Source: Burkholderiales bacterium (lineage in GTDB: Bacteria; Pseudomonadota; Gammaproteobacteria; Burkholderiales; Burkholderiaceae_C). Taken from it: 64,000 bases of DNA. Positions within the stretch are counted from its first letter, which is position 1, and each line of letters begins with the position of its first letter. Below are positions 7,267 through 17,949 of the stretch, in pieces. A program made the position numbers and the translations under genes. Where the stretch lies: NCBI GenBank assembly GCA_028872015.1, contig JAGWLO010000004.1, positions 21,281-85,280 of the forward strand, given 5' to 3'. The notes under the pieces were generated by a model. It was not told the DNA's origin. It saw nothing but the letters and a program-made list of their open reading frames with translations, and ran no database searches.

Positions 7267-10081
7267 AGTCGGCCAGCCGCGCGCGCTCCTGCGCCACCAC
7301 CGCCTCGGGCGCCCGGTCGACGAAGGCGGCGTTGCCGAGCTTGGCCTCGGCCTTGCCGATCTCGCCCCGCAGCCGCGCGATCTCCTTGGCCAGCCGGGCC
7401 TGCTCGGCGGCGATGTCGATCTCGACCTGCAGCGCAAGTCGCAGCTCGCCGCTGAGCGCCACCGGTGCGGCCTGCGTCGCGGCGGCGAAGGCCGCCTCGT
7501 CGCTCAGCACCCGGACCTCGCCCAGGCGCGCCAGCGCCTTCAGCAGCGGCGCGGCCGACTCGACGAAGCGCGCATCGCCCAGCGTCAGCAGCGGCACGCG
7601 CTCGGCCGGCGACAGGCCCATCTCGCTGCGCAGCCGCCGGCATTCGGCGACCACGCCCTTGAGCTGCGCCATCCAGCGCTCGGCCGCGGGGTCGATCTTC
7701 TCGAGCTGGGCCTGCGGATAGCGCGCCGTCACCACGGTCTCGGTCTGCTTCAGCCCGGCCACCGGCGCCACCGCGTCCCACAGCTCGGCGGTGATGAAGG
7801 GCGCGATCGGGTGCAGCAGGCGCAGCACCGTCTCGAGCGTGCGGATCAGCGTGCGCCGGGTGGCCCGCTGCTCGGCGGCGCCGCCGGTGGCGAGCTGGAC
7901 CTTGGCGACCTCCAGGTACCAGTCGCAGAACTCCTCCCAGACGAAGGCGTAGATCGCGCTGGCGACGTTGTCGAGCCGGTAGTCGGCAAAGCCCTGCGTC
8001 ACCGCGGCCTCGACCCGCTGCAGCTCGCCGCTGACCCAGCGGTCGGCGGCGCTGAAGCGCATGTAGCCGTGGAAGGGACCGGCCGGCGCCACGACCTGGC
8101 CGGCCGCGTCGAGCACCGGCGCCGCGCATTCGGCCTTGGTGTGCTCCCGCAGGCCGCAGTCCTGGCCTTCGCAGTGCATCAGCACGAACTTGCTCGCGTT
8201 CCAGAGCTTGTTGCAGAAGTTGCGCCAGCCCTCGCAGCGCTTGGTGTCGAAGTTGATGTTGCGGCCCAGGCTGGCGTAGCTGGCCATCGTGCAGCGCAGC
8301 GCGTCGGCCCCGAAGGCGGGGATGCCCTGCGGGAACTCCTTCTCCGTGTCCTTGCGCACGCGCGGCGCGGTCTCGGGCTTGCGCAGCCCGGTGCTGCGCT
8401 TGGCCAGCAGCGGTGCCAGCTCGATGCCGTCGATCAGGTCGACCGGGTCGAGCACGTTGCCCTCGCTCTTGCTCATCTTGTGGCCCTGGGCGTCGCGCAC
8501 CAGGCCGTGGATGTAGACGTCGCGGAACGGCACCTTGCCGGTGAAGTGGGTCGTCATCATGATCATCCGGGCGACCCAGAAGAAGATGATGTCGAAGCCG
8601 GTGACGAGCACGCTGGAGGGCAGGAACAGGTCCTGCTCGACCGTGGCCTCGGGCCAGCCCAGGGTGCTGAAGGGCACCAGCGCCGACGAGTACCAGGTGT
8701 CGAGCACGTCCTCGTCGCGGGTCAGCGGCCCGGCGTAGCCGGCGGCGGCGGCGCGCTGGCGCGCCTCGTCCTCGCTGCGGGCGACGAAGATCTGGCCCGC
8801 GCTGCCGTACCAGGCCGGAATCTGGTGCCCCCACCACAGCTGGCGGCTGATGCACCAGTCCTGCAGGTCGGCCATCCAGTGGTCGTAGGTGTTGACCCAT
8901 TGCTCGGGCACGAAGCGCACGCGGCCGCTGGCCACGGCGTCGATCGCCTTGGCGGCGATGCTCCGGCCGTCGGCGCCGGGCTTGTTGACGGCGACGAACC
9001 ACTGGTCGGTGAGCATCGGCTCGACGACCTGGCCGGTGCGCGCGCAGCGCGGCACGGTCAGCCGGTGCTTGCGCGTCTCGACCAGCAGCCCCAGCGCTTC
9101 CAGATCGGCGACGACCCGCTTGCGCGCCTCGAAGCGGTCGAGCCCGCGGTAGGGCTCGGGTGCCTGGGCGTTGACGCGGGCGTCGAGGTCGAGAATGCCG
9201 ATCGTCGGCAGCCCATGGCGCTGGCCCACCGCGTAGTCGTTGGCATCGTGCGCCGGCGTCACCTTGACGACACCGGTGCCGAACTCGCGGTCGACGTAGG
9301 CGTCGGCGATGACCGGGATCAGCCGGTCGGCCAGCGGCAGCCGCACGCGCTGGCCGACGAACCGGGCATAACGCTCGTCGTCCGGGTGCACCATCACCGC
9401 GGTGTCTCCGAGCATCGTCTCGGGCCGCGTCGTCGCCACGACCAGGCTGTCGCTGCCGTTCTCCAGCGGGTAGCGGATCAGCCAGAGGAAGCCGTCTTCC
9501 TCCTCGCTCTCGACCTCGAGGTCGGAGACCGCGCTCTTGAGCTGCGGGTCCCAGCTCACCAGGCGCTGGCCGCGGTAGATCAGGCCCTCGTCGTACAGGC
9601 GCACGAAGGTCTCGACCACGGTGGCCGAGAGCTTCTCGTCCATCGTGAAGTACTCGCGCGACCAGTCCACGCTGGCGCCCAGGCGGCGCATCTGGTTCGT
9701 GATCGTCGCGCCGCTGCTGGCCTTCCAGTCCCAGACCTGGGCGACGAAGTTCTTGCGCCCCAGCTCGTGGCGCGACAGGCCGCTTTCCTGCAGCTGGCGC
9801 TCGACCACGATCTGCGTCGCGATGCCCGCATGGTCGGTGCCCGGCAGCCACAGCGTGTTGTGGCCGCGCATGCGGTGGTAGCGCGTCAGCGCGTCCATGA
9901 TGGTCTGGTTGAACGCGTGCCCCATGTGCAGCGTGCCCGTCACGTTGGGGGGCGGCAGCTGGATGCTGAACGACGGTCGGGCCGGGTCCAGCGATGGGCG
10001 GTTGGCGTCCGCGGCGGCCCAGACCGGGCCCCAGCGACGTTCGATGGCGGCAGGTTCGAAGGATTTGGCGAGTTCGGTCAT
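7208..10081 (-). CDS. valS: Valine-tRNA ligase
   Basis: A 957-residue class Ia aminoacyl-tRNA synthetase that charges tRNA-Val in the cytoplasm. The HIGH-type motif is [15 protein letters not shown] (about residues 42-56) and the KMSKS loop is [11 protein letters not shown]. Between them lies the CP1 editing domain with [16 protein letters not shown], which removes mischarged threonine. The C-terminal third has the anticodon-binding domain and a final coiled-coil rich in Leu, Ala, Arg and Glu, as in all bacterial ValRS. Length is normal. It follows guaC by 25 bases on the same strand. The 3' end overlaps the oppositely oriented hydroxyacid dehydrogenase-like gene by 59 bases. Confidence 0.98.
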   Translation of the reverse strand: MTELAKSFEPAAIERRWGPVWAAADANRPSLDPARPSFSIQLPPPNVTGTLHMGHAFNQTIMDALTRYHRMRGHNTLWLPGTDHAGIATQIVVERQLQESGLSRHELGRKNFVAQVWDWKASSGATITNQMRRLGASVDWSREYFTMDEKLSATVVETFVRLYDEGLIYRGQRLVSWDPQLKSAVSDLEVESEEEDGFLWLIRYPLENGSDSLVVATTRPETMLGDTAVMVHPDDERYARFVGQRVRLPLADRLIPVIADAYVDREFGTGVVKVTPAHDANDYAVGQRHGLPTIGILDLDARVNAQAPEPYRGLDRFEARKRVVADLEALGLLVETRKHRLTVPRCARTGQVVEPMLTDQWFVAVNKPGADGRSIAAKAIDAVASGRVRFVPEQWVNTYDHWMADLQDWCISRQLWWGHQIPAWYGSAGQIFVARSEDEARQRAAAAGYAGPLTRDEDVLDTWYSSALVPFSTLGWPEATVEQDLFLPSSVLVTGFDIIFFWVARMIMMTTHFTGKVPFRDVYIHGLVRDAQGHKMSKSEGNVLDPVDLIDGIELAPLLAKRSTGLRKPETAPRVRKDTEKEFPQGIPAFGADALRCTMASYASLGRNINFDTKRCEGWRNFCNKLWNASKFVLMHCEGQDCGLREHTKAECAAPVLDAAGQVVAPAGPFHGYMRFSAADRWVSGELQRVEAAVTQGFADYRLDNVASAIYAFVWEEFCDWYLEVAKVQLATGGAAEQRATRRTLIRTLETVLRLLHPIAPFITAELWDAVAPVAGLKQTETVVTARYPQAQLEKIDPAAERWMAQLKGVVAECRRLRSEMGLSPAERVPLLTLGDARFVESAAPLLKALARLGEVRVLSDEAAFAAATQAAPVALSGELRLALQVEIDIAAEQARLAKEIARLRGEIGKAEAKLGNAAFVDRAPEAVVAQERARLADFRLALGRLQDQQTRLAAST

Positions 10082-10106
10082 GGGCCGGCAGACTACAGGA
10101 AGCCGC

Positions 10107-11084
10107 CTACATGAACAGGTGCTCGCCGGCGTTCTCGCCCCCCAGCACCACGTAGTTCACCTTCTTCAGGTCGGCCAGGCTGCTGCCGCCGGCATAGCTG
10201 ATGCTGCTTTGCAGGTCCTCGCGCATCTCGCGCAGCGTGTCGGACAGCCGGCCCTTGATCGGCTCGAGGATGCGCTTGCCCTCGACATGCTTGTACTCGC
10301 CCTTGTTGAAGTCGCTGGCCGAGCCGTAGTACTCCTTGTAGCGCCGGCCCTCCAGCGTGACGGTGGCGCCTGGCGATTCTTCGTGGCCCGCGAAGAGCGA
10401 GCCCACCATCACCATCGCGGCGCCGAAGCGCACGCTCTTGGCGATGTCGCCGTGGTGGCGGATGCCGCCGTCGGCCACGATCGGCTTGGTCGCCACGCGC
10501 GCGCACCACTTCAGCGCGCTGAGCTGCCAGCCGCCGGTGCCGAAGCCGGTCTTCAGCTTGGTGATGCAGACCTTGCCCGGGCCCACACCCACCTTGGTCG
10601 CGTCCGCCCCCCAGTTCTCCAGGTCGATCACGGCCTCGGGCGTGGCCACGTTGCCGGCGATCACGAAGGCCTGTGGCAGGCGCTGCTTGATGTGCTCGAT
10701 GGCGCGGCGCACGCTTTCGGCGTGGCCGTGCGCGATGTCGATCGTGATGTAGTCGGCCCCCACGCCCTCGGCCGCCAGGCGATCGATGACAGCGAAGTCG
10801 GCCGGCTTCACCCCGGCGCTGAGCGAGACGAACAGACCCCGGTCGCGCATGCGCCGCGCATAGGCCACGCTGTCGAGGTCGAAGCGGTGCATGACGTAGA
10901 AGTGCCCGCTCTCGGCCAGCATCTGGCTGATCGGCTCGTCGATCACGGTCTTCATGTTCGCCGGCACCACCGGCAGGGTGAAGCGGCGCGGGCCGAAGGC
11001 GACCGAGGTGTCGCAATCGGCGCGGCTGTCCACGCGGCACTTGCGCGGCAGCAGCAAGATGTTGTCGTAGTCGAAGATTTCCAT
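10107..11084 (-). CDS. guaC: GMP reductase
   Basis: The 325-residue product belongs to the IMP dehydrogenase/GMP reductase family, TIM-barrel enzymes. GMP reductase turns GMP plus NADPH into IMP and ammonia in purine salvage. The catalytic loop reads [17 protein letters not shown], with the active-site cysteine and the Thr/Lys pattern of the bacterial GuaC type, and the substrate phosphate loop includes [16 protein letters not shown]. There are no CBS domains, which separates it from GuaB. The start ATG at 11084 gives [13 protein letters not shown], a standard N-terminus. It is the first gene of a probable guaC-valS pair. The open frame extends far upstream through the GGDEF gene on the other strand, which is a composition artefact. 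Confidence 0.95.
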   Translation of the reverse strand: MEIFDYDNILLLPRKCRVDSRADCDTSVAFGPRRFTLPVVPANMKTVIDEPISQMLAESGHFYVMHRFDLDSVAYARRMRDRGLFVSLSAGVKPADFAVIDRLAAEGVGADYITIDIAHGHAESVRRAIEHIKQRLPQAFVIAGNVATPEAVIDLENWGADATKVGVGPGKVCITKLKTGFGTGGWQLSALKWCARVATKPIVADGGIRHHGDIAKSVRFGAAMVMVGSLFAGHEESPGATVTLEGRRYKEYYGSASDFNKGEYKHVEGKRILEPIKGRLSDTLREMREDLQSSISYAGGSSLADLKKVNYVVLGGENAGEHLFM

Positions 11085-11414
11085 GGTGCGGGCCCCGGGG
11101 CGGTCGGCGGCGTCTGGCAGGGAATGGTAGCTTGAGCGCCTGCTTCGCGGCCCCGGGGCGGCCGCCATCGCCAAGCGGCGCCTCAAGCCCCGCGGGTGCC
11201 AGCGGCGCGAGCGGCCTGCTGACGAAGGACAACAGCTTCGAGGGGCTGCCCGGCCTGGTGCGCCCGGCGCTGGCGAGCCCGCCCCCATGAAACCGGGGGC
11301 CTTGCCGTGGCATAGGTCGCAAAAGATGTGGCACGGGCCCCGCCGCTGCGGCGCCCGGTGCACTACCCTGCAACCCCCCACTCCCCGGCCATCCGCGGCC
11401 GGGCACTGCGCCGC
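11085..11414. other. 330-base intergenic region between guaC and the GGDEF/EAL gene
   Basis: This divergent spacer must carry the promoters of guaC and of the GGDEF/EAL gene. I see no RNA gene or recognised riboswitch. A short G/C hairpin (CCCCC-ATGAAACC-GGGGG, about 11280-11299) lies in its middle, followed by a more A-rich stretch near 11308-11332. A small plus-strand frame starting at 11287 opens here but runs into the GGDEF/EAL gene out of frame, and I do not regard it as real. Confidence 0.6.
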
Positions 11415-13277
11415 ATGCTGCGACCCCTTGCCCGATGGCTGCGCCGAACGCTGCACCGGATCTTCGGCCGCCCGGCGCCGGCGCGCCAGCTGCCGGGCCG
11501 CCGCCGCAGCCGCCGCAACGGCGCGCGCCAGCTGCTGCACCTGTTCGAGCATTCGGCCAGCGGCCTGCTCACCGCCGACGCGCAAGGCCGGATCGTGCTG
11601 TGCAGCCCGGTGGCCGCGCGGCTGCTCGGTGCCGAGCCGGCGGCCCTGTGCGGCCAGCGCCTGACGCGCTGGCTCGATCCGCTGGCCAATACCGGTCCCG
11701 GCACGGTGCAAGCCTTCGAGCCCGGGCAGTGCGAGACCATCGCGCACCGCGCCAACGGCAGCACCTTTCCGGTCGAGCTCACCGTGAGCCAGACGCGGCT
11801 GGACGGCGTGGAGCAGTCGATCCTGATCCTGCGCGACATCACCGACCGCCGCCTGACGCAGGAGCAGCTGAGCTACCTCGCCAACTTCGACAGCCTCACC
11901 GGGCTGCCCAACCGCACCCTGTTCCGCGACCGGCTGGCGCAGGCCATGGCGCGGGCCCGGCGCAGCCGCACGCCGATGGCGCTGATGCTGCTCGACCTGG
12001 ACAAGTTCAAGCTCATCAACGACAGCCTGGGGCACGAGGTGGGCGACCAGGTGCTGCGCCAGGTGGCCGAGATGCTGAAGGGCTGCCTGCGCGACGGTGA
12101 CTCGGTCGCCCGCGCCGGCACCGAGGCGCCTTTCACGGTGTCGCGCCTGGGCGGCGACGAGTTCACCATCATCGCCGAGCAGCTGACCGGCCCCGAGGAC
12201 GCGGCGATGATCGCGCGCCGCATCATCGAGGCGCTCGACAAGCCGATCCACCTGCTGGAGCAGGAGCGCCACGTCTCCACCAGCATCGGCATCTCGATGT
12301 ACCCGGCCGACGACACCGACCTCGACGGCCTGATCCGCCACACCGACATGGCCATGTACCGCGCCAAGGCGATGGGCCGCGGCACCTACAGCTTCTTCAG
12401 CGCCGAGCTCAGCGCCGAACTCGCGGCCCGCCTGCAGCTGGAGAACGAGCTGCGTCACGCCGTCGAGCGCCAGGAGTTCGTGCTGCACTACCAGCCCAAG
12501 GCCCGGCTGAGCACGGGCGAGGTCGTGGGCGTCGAGGCGCTGATCCGCTGGCAGCCACCGGGCCGCGGCCTGGTGCCGCCGGACCGCTTCATCTCGGCGC
12601 TGGAAGACAGCGGCATGATCCTGCCGGTGGGCGCCTGGGTGATCCGCACCGCCTGCGCCGAGCTCGCCGCCTGGGACCGCGCCGGCCTGCCCGCGCTGTC
12701 GCTGGCCGTCAACCTCTCGGCGCGCCAGTTCGGCCAGCCCTTCCTGGCCGGCTTCATCCGCGATGCGCTGGGCGAAGCCGGCATCAACCCCCAGCGCCTC
12801 GAGCTCGAGCTCACCGAGCGGCTGCTGATGGACGACAACGGCGCCACGCGCGGCGTGCTGGGCGCCCTGGCCGCCATGGGGGTGCGCGTGGCGATGGACG
12901 ACTTCGGCACCGGCTACTCGTCGCTGAGCTACCTCAAGCGCTTCGACATCGACACGCTGAAGATCGACCGCTCCTTCGTCAGCGAGCTGGCGCACGACGC
13001 CGAAGACCAGGCCATCGCCACCGCCATCGTCGCCATGGGGCACAGCCTGAACATGAAGATCGTGGCCGAGGGGGTCGAGACCGAGGCCCAGGCCGAGTTC
13101 CTGGACGGCCTGGGCTGCGACGAGATCCAGGGCTACCTGCTGAGCCGGCCGCTGGCCTCGCCGGACTTCGTCGCGTGGATGCGCGCGCGCCTGGCACCCG
13201 AGCGCGCCTACGCCTCGTCGCCCGACGACGACAGCCACCCGATGACGCTGATGACGATGCACACGCTGGACGGCTGA
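11415..13277 (+). CDS. PAS-GGDEF-EAL cyclic-di-GMP signalling protein
   Basis: A 620-residue protein that combines a PAS sensor domain (about residues 40-155), a diguanylate cyclase domain with an intact GGDEF motif at 246-250, and a phosphodiesterase domain with an intact EAL motif at 374-376. The EAL domain keeps further metal and catalytic segments ([39 protein letters not shown]). No transmembrane segment is evident, so it is probably cytoplasmic; the N-terminal 35 residues are strongly basic. Just before GGDEF there are about ten extra residues ([10 protein letters not shown]), and no RxxD inhibitory site is found in the usual place. The EAL half is likely active; cyclase activity is uncertain. 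Start: ATG at 11415; an in-frame start at 11328 would add an unlikely arginine-rich leader. Confidence 0.93.
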   Translation: MLRPLARWLRRTLHRIFGRPAPARQLPGRRRSRRNGARQLLHLFEHSASGLLTADAQGRIVLCSPVAARLLGAEPAALCGQRLTRWLDPLANTGPGTVQAFEPGQCETIAHRANGSTFPVELTVSQTRLDGVEQSILILRDITDRRLTQEQLSYLANFDSLTGLPNRTLFRDRLAQAMARARRSRTPMALMLLDLDKFKLINDSLGHEVGDQVLRQVAEMLKGCLRDGDSVARAGTEAPFTVSRLGGDEFTIIAEQLTGPEDAAMIARRIIEALDKPIHLLEQERHVSTSIGISMYPADDTDLDGLIRHTDMAMYRAKAMGRGTYSFFSAELSAELAARLQLENELRHAVERQEFVLHYQPKARLSTGEVVGVEALIRWQPPGRGLVPPDRFISALEDSGMILPVGAWVIRTACAELAAWDRAGLPALSLAVNLSARQFGQPFLAGFIRDALGEAGINPQRLELELTERLLMDDNGATRGVLGALAAMGVRVAMDDFGTGYSSLSYLKRFDIDTLKIDRSFVSELAHDAEDQAIATAIVAMGHSLNMKIVAEGVETEAQAEFLDGLGCDEIQGYLLSRPLASPDFVAWMRARLAPERAYASSPDDDSHPMTLMTMHTLDG

Positions 13278-13312
13278 GCGCGGCACGGCGCGGCGGCGCC
13301 GGGGCGCGCTCC

Positions 13313-13318
13313 TAGAAT
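13313..13318 (+). promoter_or_regulatory. Candidate -10 box TAGAAT of uvrD
   Basis: A perfect TAGAAT lies six bases before the uvrD ATG at 13325, in the 47-base gap after the GGDEF/EAL gene. If used, transcription would start at or next to the ATG, giving a leaderless mRNA. No Shine-Dalgarno sequence is present in the spacer. Confidence 0.45.
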
Positions 13319-13324
13319 CGGCGC

Positions 13325-15679
13325 ATGACCGATGATGCCGCGCGCAGCGCCGAAGACCGCCTGCTGCGGGGCCTGAACCCCGAGCAGCGCGCCGCCGTCA
13401 CGCTGCCGGCGGTGCCGGCGCTGATCCTGGCCGGCGCGGGCTCGGGCAAGACCCGCGTGCTGACCACGCGCATCGCCTGGCTGATGAACACCGGCCAGGT
13501 GTCGCCGGGCGGCGTGCTGGCAGTCACCTTCACCAACAAGGCGGCCAAGGAGATGCTGACGCGCCTGTCGGCGATGCTGCCGGTGGCCGTGCGCGGCATG
13601 TGGATCGGCACCTTCCACGGCCTGTGCAACCGCTTCCTGCGCGCGCACTGGAAGCTGGCCAACCTGGCGCAGGGCTTCCAGATCCTGGACAGCAGCGACC
13701 AGCTCTCGGCCGTCAAGCGCGTGATCAAGGGCATGAACCTCGATGAAGAGCGCTTCGTACCCAAGCAGGTGACGTGGTTCATCGCCGGCCGCAAGGAGGA
13801 AGGGCAGCGCCCGCGCGACGTGGAGCTGCGCGACGAGCAGACGCGCAAGCTGGTCGAGATCTACCAGGCCTACGAAGACCAGTGCCAGCGCGAAGGCGTG
13901 GTGGACTTCGCCGAGCTCATGCTGCGCACCTACGAGCTGCTGCGCGACAACGACCCGCTGCGCGAGCATTACCAGCGCCGCTTCAGCCACGTCCTGGTGG
14001 ACGAGTTCCAGGACACGAACCGGCTGCAGTACGCCTGGCTGAAGATGTTCGCCCCACCGCCCGGCAGCGCGGGGGCCCAGGCGTCCCCGGGCCGGCCGGC
14101 CCAGAGCGTGATCGCGGTGGGCGACGACGACCAGAGCATCTACGCCTTCCGCGGCGCGCGCGTGGGCAACATGGCCGACTTCGAGCGCGAGTACCGCGTG
14201 CCGGCGGTCATCAAGCTGGAGCAGAACTACCGCAGCACCAGCCACATCCTCGATGCCGCCAACGGCCTGATCGGCCACAACCGCCAGCGCCTGGGCAAGA
14301 ACCTGCGCACCGACGCCGGTGCCGGCGAGCCGGTGCGGGTGTTCGAGTCGCCGAGCGATTTCGCCGAGGCGCAGTGGCTGCTCGAGGAAGTGCAGCAGCT
14401 GCACCGCGCCGGCATGCCGCGCAGCGAGATCGCGCTGCTGTACCGCAGCAACGCGCAGAGCCGGGTGCTGGAGAGCGCGCTCTTCAACGCCGGGCTGCCG
14501 TACCGGGTGTACGGCGGCCTGCGCTTCTTCGAGCGGGCCGAGGTCAAGCATGCGCTGGCCTACCTGCGGCTGCTGGAGAACGCCAACGACGACACCAGCT
14601 TCCTGCGCGTGGTCAACTTCCCCGCGCGCGGCATCGGCGCGCGCAGCATCGAGCAGCTGCAGGACGCCGCCCGCGCCAGCGGCCGCAGCCTGGCCCAGAG
14701 CGTGGGCGCGGTGCCGGGCAAGGCGGGGGCGAACCTGCAGGGCTTCGTGGCGCTGGTCGAGGACCTGCGCGCCGCCACCAGCGGCCTGACGCTGCGCGAG
14801 ATCATCGAGCAGGTGCTGCAAAGGTGCGGCCTGCTCGAGTTCTACCGCACCGACCGCGAAGGGCAGGACCGGATCGAGAACCTGGAAGAGCTGGTCAACG
14901 CCGCCGAGAGCTTCGTCACGCAGGAGGGCTTCGGCAAGGACGCGGTGGCGCTGCCGGTGGACGAGCAGTCGGCCGGCGCGGTGCCCGATGGCGAGACGGG
15001 CGAGATCATGTCGCCGCTGGCCGCCTTCCTCACCCACGCCTCGCTGGAGGCGGGTGACAACCAGGCCCAGGCCGGGCAGGACGCGGTCCAGCTCATGACG
15101 GTGCACGCGGCCAAGGGGCTGGAGTTCGATGCCGTGTTCATCACCGGCATCGAGGAAGGCCTGTTCCCGCACGAGCAATCGCTGTCCGACGCCGACGGCG
15201 TGGAGGAAGAGCGGCGCCTGATGTACGTGGCCATCACGCGCGCCCGCCAGCGCCTGTACCTGAGCTTCAGCCAGACCCGCATGCTGCACGGCCAGACGCG
15301 CTACAACGTCAAGAGCCGCTTCTTCGAGGAGCTGCCCGAAGGCACGCTCAAGTGGCTGACGCCGAAGTCGCAGGGCTTCGGCTCGGGCTATGCGCGCGAG
15401 TACCAGCAGGCCTGGCAGCGCGGCAGCGGCCTCGGCGGCATCGTGGGTGCGGGGCGGGTGGCGCCGCACGCCCCGGCGCCGCCGCCGTTCGCGCCGGCCT
15501 CGGCGCCGGGCCGGCAGGGGCTGCGGGTCGGCCAGACCGTGTTCCACACCAAGTTCGGCGAAGGCGTGGTGACCACGCTCGAGGGCCTGGGCGCCGACGC
15601 CCGCGCGCAGGTGCAGTTCGGCCGCCACGGCGCCAAGTGGCTGGCGCTGGCCATCGCCAAGCTGACGCCGGTGGATTGA
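13325..15679 (+). CDS. uvrD: DNA helicase II (UvrD/PcrA family)
   Basis: A 784-residue superfamily 1A helicase that unwinds DNA 3'-5' in nucleotide excision and mismatch repair. It contains the Q motif ([10 protein letters not shown]), Walker A AGAGSGKT, motif Ia [10 protein letters not shown], motif [10 protein letters not shown], motif [17 protein letters not shown], motif [10 protein letters not shown], motif [12 protein letters not shown] and motif [14 protein letters not shown]. The last 50 residues ([14 protein letters not shown]) form the Tudor-like C-terminal domain of UvrD/PcrA that contacts RNA polymerase. A short proline/glycine/alanine insertion sits near residue 245 ([10 protein letters not shown]), variable in Burkholderiales. 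Length is slightly above E. coli UvrD. It has its own likely leaderless promoter. Confidence 0.96.
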   Translation: MTDDAARSAEDRLLRGLNPEQRAAVTLPAVPALILAGAGSGKTRVLTTRIAWLMNTGQVSPGGVLAVTFTNKAAKEMLTRLSAMLPVAVRGMWIGTFHGLCNRFLRAHWKLANLAQGFQILDSSDQLSAVKRVIKGMNLDEERFVPKQVTWFIAGRKEEGQRPRDVELRDEQTRKLVEIYQAYEDQCQREGVVDFAELMLRTYELLRDNDPLREHYQRRFSHVLVDEFQDTNRLQYAWLKMFAPPPGSAGAQASPGRPAQSVIAVGDDDQSIYAFRGARVGNMADFEREYRVPAVIKLEQNYRSTSHILDAANGLIGHNRQRLGKNLRTDAGAGEPVRVFESPSDFAEAQWLLEEVQQLHRAGMPRSEIALLYRSNAQSRVLESALFNAGLPYRVYGGLRFFERAEVKHALAYLRLLENANDDTSFLRVVNFPARGIGARSIEQLQDAARASGRSLAQSVGAVPGKAGANLQGFVALVEDLRAATSGLTLREIIEQVLQRCGLLEFYRTDREGQDRIENLEELVNAAESFVTQEGFGKDAVALPVDEQSAGAVPDGETGEIMSPLAAFLTHASLEAGDNQAQAGQDAVQLMTVHAAKGLEFDAVFITGIEEGLFPHEQSLSDADGVEEERRLMYVAITRARQRLYLSFSQTRMLHGQTRYNVKSRFFEELPEGTLKWLTPKSQGFGSGYAREYQQAWQRGSGLGGIVGAGRVAPHAPAPPPFAPASAPGRQGLRVGQTVFHTKFGEGVVTTLEGLGADARAQVQFGRHGAKWLALAIAKLTPVD

Positions 15680-15688
15680 GCGCGCCGC

Positions 15689-15707
15689 GGCGCGGTCACA
15701 CCGCGCC
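15689..15707. terminator. Hairpin between convergent uvrD and the BPSS1780-family gene
   Basis: GGCGCGGT-CAC-ACCGCGCC is a perfect 8-bp stem with a 3-base loop, located ten bases after the uvrD stop and spanning the stop codon of the opposing gene. There is no T tract on either strand, so it may act as a GC-only bidirectional transcription barrier. Confidence 0.45.
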
Positions 15708-16517
15708 GGGCGGCGGTGCGTCGGCCGCGCCGGCGTTGCCGAAGCTGTCATTGAAGGTGAACAGCACCGACAGGTAGAAGGCGGTCGAGAACACCAGCCC
15801 GGCGGGCACGCCCAGCAGGCTGGTCAGTTGCGGCGCGCCGATGAGCCCGAAGACGACGGCACTGATGAAGCCGAACAGCAGCAGCACGCCCACCCAGCCC
15901 AGCAGGTAGGTGACGAAGGCACCCTTGCTGCGCCACACCGCCAGCGTGCTCGAGAACAGGGCCTGGCGCACGCCCTGGCCGCCCCAGTGCACCAGCGCCG
16001 GCGCATGCCAGAAGGGCACCGACAGCAGCGTGCCGCCGAGCGTGGCCGTCAGCAGGCCGGCCGAGATGCCGGGCTCCGAGAGCAGGGCGTCGATCTCGTT
16101 CTGCGCGCCGTCGCCCTTGGCCAGCAGGCCCTGCAGCCGGTCCCAGGCGTGGTGCGACACGGTGTCGGCCAGCAGCAGCACAGCCACCGCGGCCACGCCG
16201 TACACCACGCACAAGGTGACCAGGGCGCGCCGTCGCACCGGATCGCCGCGCAGCGGCTCGAGAAACTGGCGCGGGTGCACCGGCCCGCCGAGCAGCGCCG
16301 ATTGGCCGGCCACCATGAAGCCCAGCGACAGCAGCGGCAGCGACATCATCTGCAGCAGCGCCCCCAGCAGCGGCAGCACCGAAACCAGCAGCGCCGCCAG
16401 CAGGAAGACGACGAACAGCGCCGAGAAGCCCAGCGGCCGCCGTGCATAGAGGCGGAAGGCGTCGGCGATCCAGCGCGGGCCGCGCGCGGCCGGGACAGGC
16501 TTGAGGACGAGAGGCAT
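15696..16517 (-). CDS. BPSS1780-family multi-pass membrane protein
   Basis: A 273-residue inner-membrane protein with five to six hydrophobic segments. The N-terminus (PARGPRWIADAFRLYARRPLGF) followed by a first helix and a G-P-rich loop matches the pattern of the BPSS1780 family, which is common in beta-proteobacteria and of unknown function. No catalytic motif is visible. I chose the ATG at 16517; an earlier in-frame start at 16571 would reach into thrB. It lies 22 bases after thrB on the same strand, so it is probably the last gene of a DUF2782-like/thrB/membrane-protein operon. It is convergent with uvrD and shares the hairpin at 15689-15707. Confidence 0.7.
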   Translation of the reverse strand: MPLVLKPVPAARGPRWIADAFRLYARRPLGFSALFVVFLLAALLVSVLPLLGALLQMMSLPLLSLGFMVAGQSALLGGPVHPRQFLEPLRGDPVRRRALVTLCVVYGVAAVAVLLLADTVSHHAWDRLQGLLAKGDGAQNEIDALLSEPGISAGLLTATLGGTLLSVPFWHAPALVHWGGQGVRQALFSSTLAVWRSKGAFVTYLLGWVGVLLLFGFISAVVFGLIGAPQLTSLLGVPAGLVFSTAFYLSVLFTFNDSFGNAGAADAPPPGAV

Positions 16518-16539
16518 GCTGCTGCGGGGCCGGACCAGC

Positions 16540-17535
16540 TCAGGCCCGTGGCGCGTCCAGCCCGCCGGCACGCTGCGGATGCCAGGGCTGGGCGATGCGC
16601 TGCCGCAGCACGCGCTCGAAATGGCCCGGGTCCTTGGGCTGCAGCAGTGCGGCGCTGCGCGGCAGGTGCCAGTCCCACAGGCGCGAGATCCAGAACCGCA
16701 GCGCCGCGGCGCGCAGCATGGCCGGCAGGGCGCGGCGCTCGCCGCCGGTCAGCGGGCGTGCACGCTCGTAGGCGGCGACGAAGGCGCCGGCGCGGGCCTC
16801 GTCCAGCGCGCCGGTGTGGGCGTCGCTGCACCAGTCGTTCAGGCACACCGCCAGGTCGAACAGCCAGCTGTCGGTGCCGGCGAAATAGAAGTCGAAGAAG
16901 CCGCACAGCCGGTCGGGGCCGGCGGTGTCGTCGAACATGACGTTGTCGCGGAACAGGTCGGCGTGGATCGGCCCGCGCGGCAAGGCCTGGCCCGCCGGCG
17001 AGGCCGCCAGCTGCTGCTGGAACGCGATCTCCTCGCGCAGCAGCGCCGCCTGCGCCGGCCCCAGGTGCGGCAGCACCACCGGCGCGGTCTCCACCCACCA
17101 GGCCAGGCCGCGCAGATGCGGCTGCGAGAGCGCGAAATCGGCGCCCGCCAGGTGCATGCGGCCCAGCATCTGGCCGACCTGCGCGCAATGGTCGGCATCG
17201 GGCCGCAGCCGGTGGCTGCCAGGCAGCCGCGTCACCACCGAGGCCGGCTTGCCGGCCACCGCGTGCACCAGCCCGCCGCGGGCATCGGCCTGCGGCGCCG
17301 GCACCGGAATGCCCTGGGCCGCCAGGTGCTGCATCAGCTGCAGGTAGTAGGGCAGCTGCTCGGCGCCCAGGCGCTCGAACAGCGTCAGCACCCATTGCCC
17401 CTGCACCGTGGTGGCGTAGTAGTTGGTGTTCTCGATGCCGGAGCGGATGCCTTGCAGGTCGGTCAGGGCGCCCAGGCCCAGACGCTGCAGCAGGGCATCG
17501 GCTTGCTCGAAGCCGACCTCGGTGTAGACCGCCAT
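16540..17535 (-). CDS. thrB: Homoserine kinase (aminoglycoside phosphotransferase-fold type)
   Basis: A 331-residue kinase that phosphorylates homoserine in threonine synthesis. It is not the GHMP-type ThrB of E. coli but the choline/aminoglycoside phosphotransferase-fold type used by pseudomonads and beta-proteobacteria. The N-terminus MAVYTEV and the segment GIRSGIENTNYYATT are characteristic of this ThrB group; the catalytic loop is IHADLFRDNVMFD (HxDxxxxN) and the metal-binding segment is GFFDFYFAG. It is seven bases downstream of the DUF2782-like gene and 22 upstream of a membrane protein gene. It is divergent, as part of this set, from polA, an arrangement also known from pseudomonads. 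Confidence 0.95.
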   Translation of the reverse strand: MAVYTEVGFEQADALLQRLGLGALTDLQGIRSGIENTNYYATTVQGQWVLTLFERLGAEQLPYYLQLMQHLAAQGIPVPAPQADARGGLVHAVAGKPASVVTRLPGSHRLRPDADHCAQVGQMLGRMHLAGADFALSQPHLRGLAWWVETAPVVLPHLGPAQAALLREEIAFQQQLAASPAGQALPRGPIHADLFRDNVMFDDTAGPDRLCGFFDFYFAGTDSWLFDLAVCLNDWCSDAHTGALDEARAGAFVAAYERARPLTGGERRALPAMLRAAALRFWISRLWDWHLPRSAALLQPKDPGHFERVLRQRIAQPWHPQRAGGLDAPRA

Positions 17536-17542
17536 CGCCGGG

Positions 17543-17893
17543 CTAGAAATCGAACACCGACCAGGCGCGCTGGCCGTCGACCCCGCGGCCCAGCGCGGGG
17601 TCGCGTCCGGGGTCGAGCAGGATCTCGTACGGCTTCACGCCACGCAGCTTGCTGTGCACCACCACCCGCTGCACCTGGCCGCGCACGCGCGTCTGCTCGA
17701 TGCGCACGTACTTGTCTTCGGTGACCGTGATGCCATTGGCTGGCGCCGAGGCCGCCCCGGCCGGGGCCGATGCCGCAGCCGCGGGCTCGGCGGCCGCCGG
17801 TTCGCCGGCGCCCGGTTCGGCCGCCAGCGCCAGCGCATTGCCCAGCACGGCCAGCGTCAGCGAGGCGCGTTTGAGGGCGGTCAGGACAGGCAT
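17543..17893 (-). CDS. Small exported protein, DUF2782-like
   Basis: A 116-residue protein with an N-terminal signal-like hydrophobic stretch (ALKRASLTLAVLGNALALAAE), a low-complexity Ala/Pro/Glu linker to about residue 55, and a compact C-terminal domain (ITVTEDKYVRIEQTRVRGQ, then KPYEILLDPGRDP). The pattern VTxxE...RVxGQ...KPYxxLLDP resembles DUF2782 proteins, which in pseudomonads also sit between polA and thrB. That synteny supports the assignment, but the similarity was judged by eye. The function is unknown; it is probably periplasmic. The gene starts an operon with thrB, seven bases away, and diverges from polA with 56 bases between start codons. Confidence 0.65.
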   Translation of the reverse strand: MPVLTALKRASLTLAVLGNALALAAEPGAGEPAAAEPAAAASAPAGAASAPANGITVTEDKYVRIEQTRVRGQVQRVVVHSKLRGVKPYEILLDPGRDPALGRGVDGQRAWSVFDF

Positions 17894-17899
17894 CCCTCG

Positions 17900-17905
17900 A
17901 TTCTA
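17900..17905 (-). promoter_or_regulatory. Candidate -10 box TAGAAT of the DUF2782-like/thrB operon
   Basis: On the minus strand TAGAAT lies six bases before the ATG at 17893, with CGAGGG as spacer, which could alternatively serve as a ribosome-binding site. The box lies in the 56-base divergent gap shared with polA, whose own CACAAT sequence (17938-17943) is also six bases before its ATG. Confidence 0.4.
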
Positions 17906-17949
17906 GGCCGGTGCCCGGTGCGGCCCGGGGGGCACGCCACAATGGCCGC

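Noticed and set aside
11085..11414. Riboswitch or small RNA in the guaC/GGDEF gap
   Set aside because: No purine, c-di-GMP or other aptamer pattern could be recognised; only a short GC hairpin is present.
10107..13286. A 1059-codon open frame on the minus strand continuing upstream of guaC
   Set aside because: Only the last 325 residues are a GMP reductase; the rest is His/Gln/Arg-rich antisense of the GGDEF/EAL gene, an artefact of high GC.
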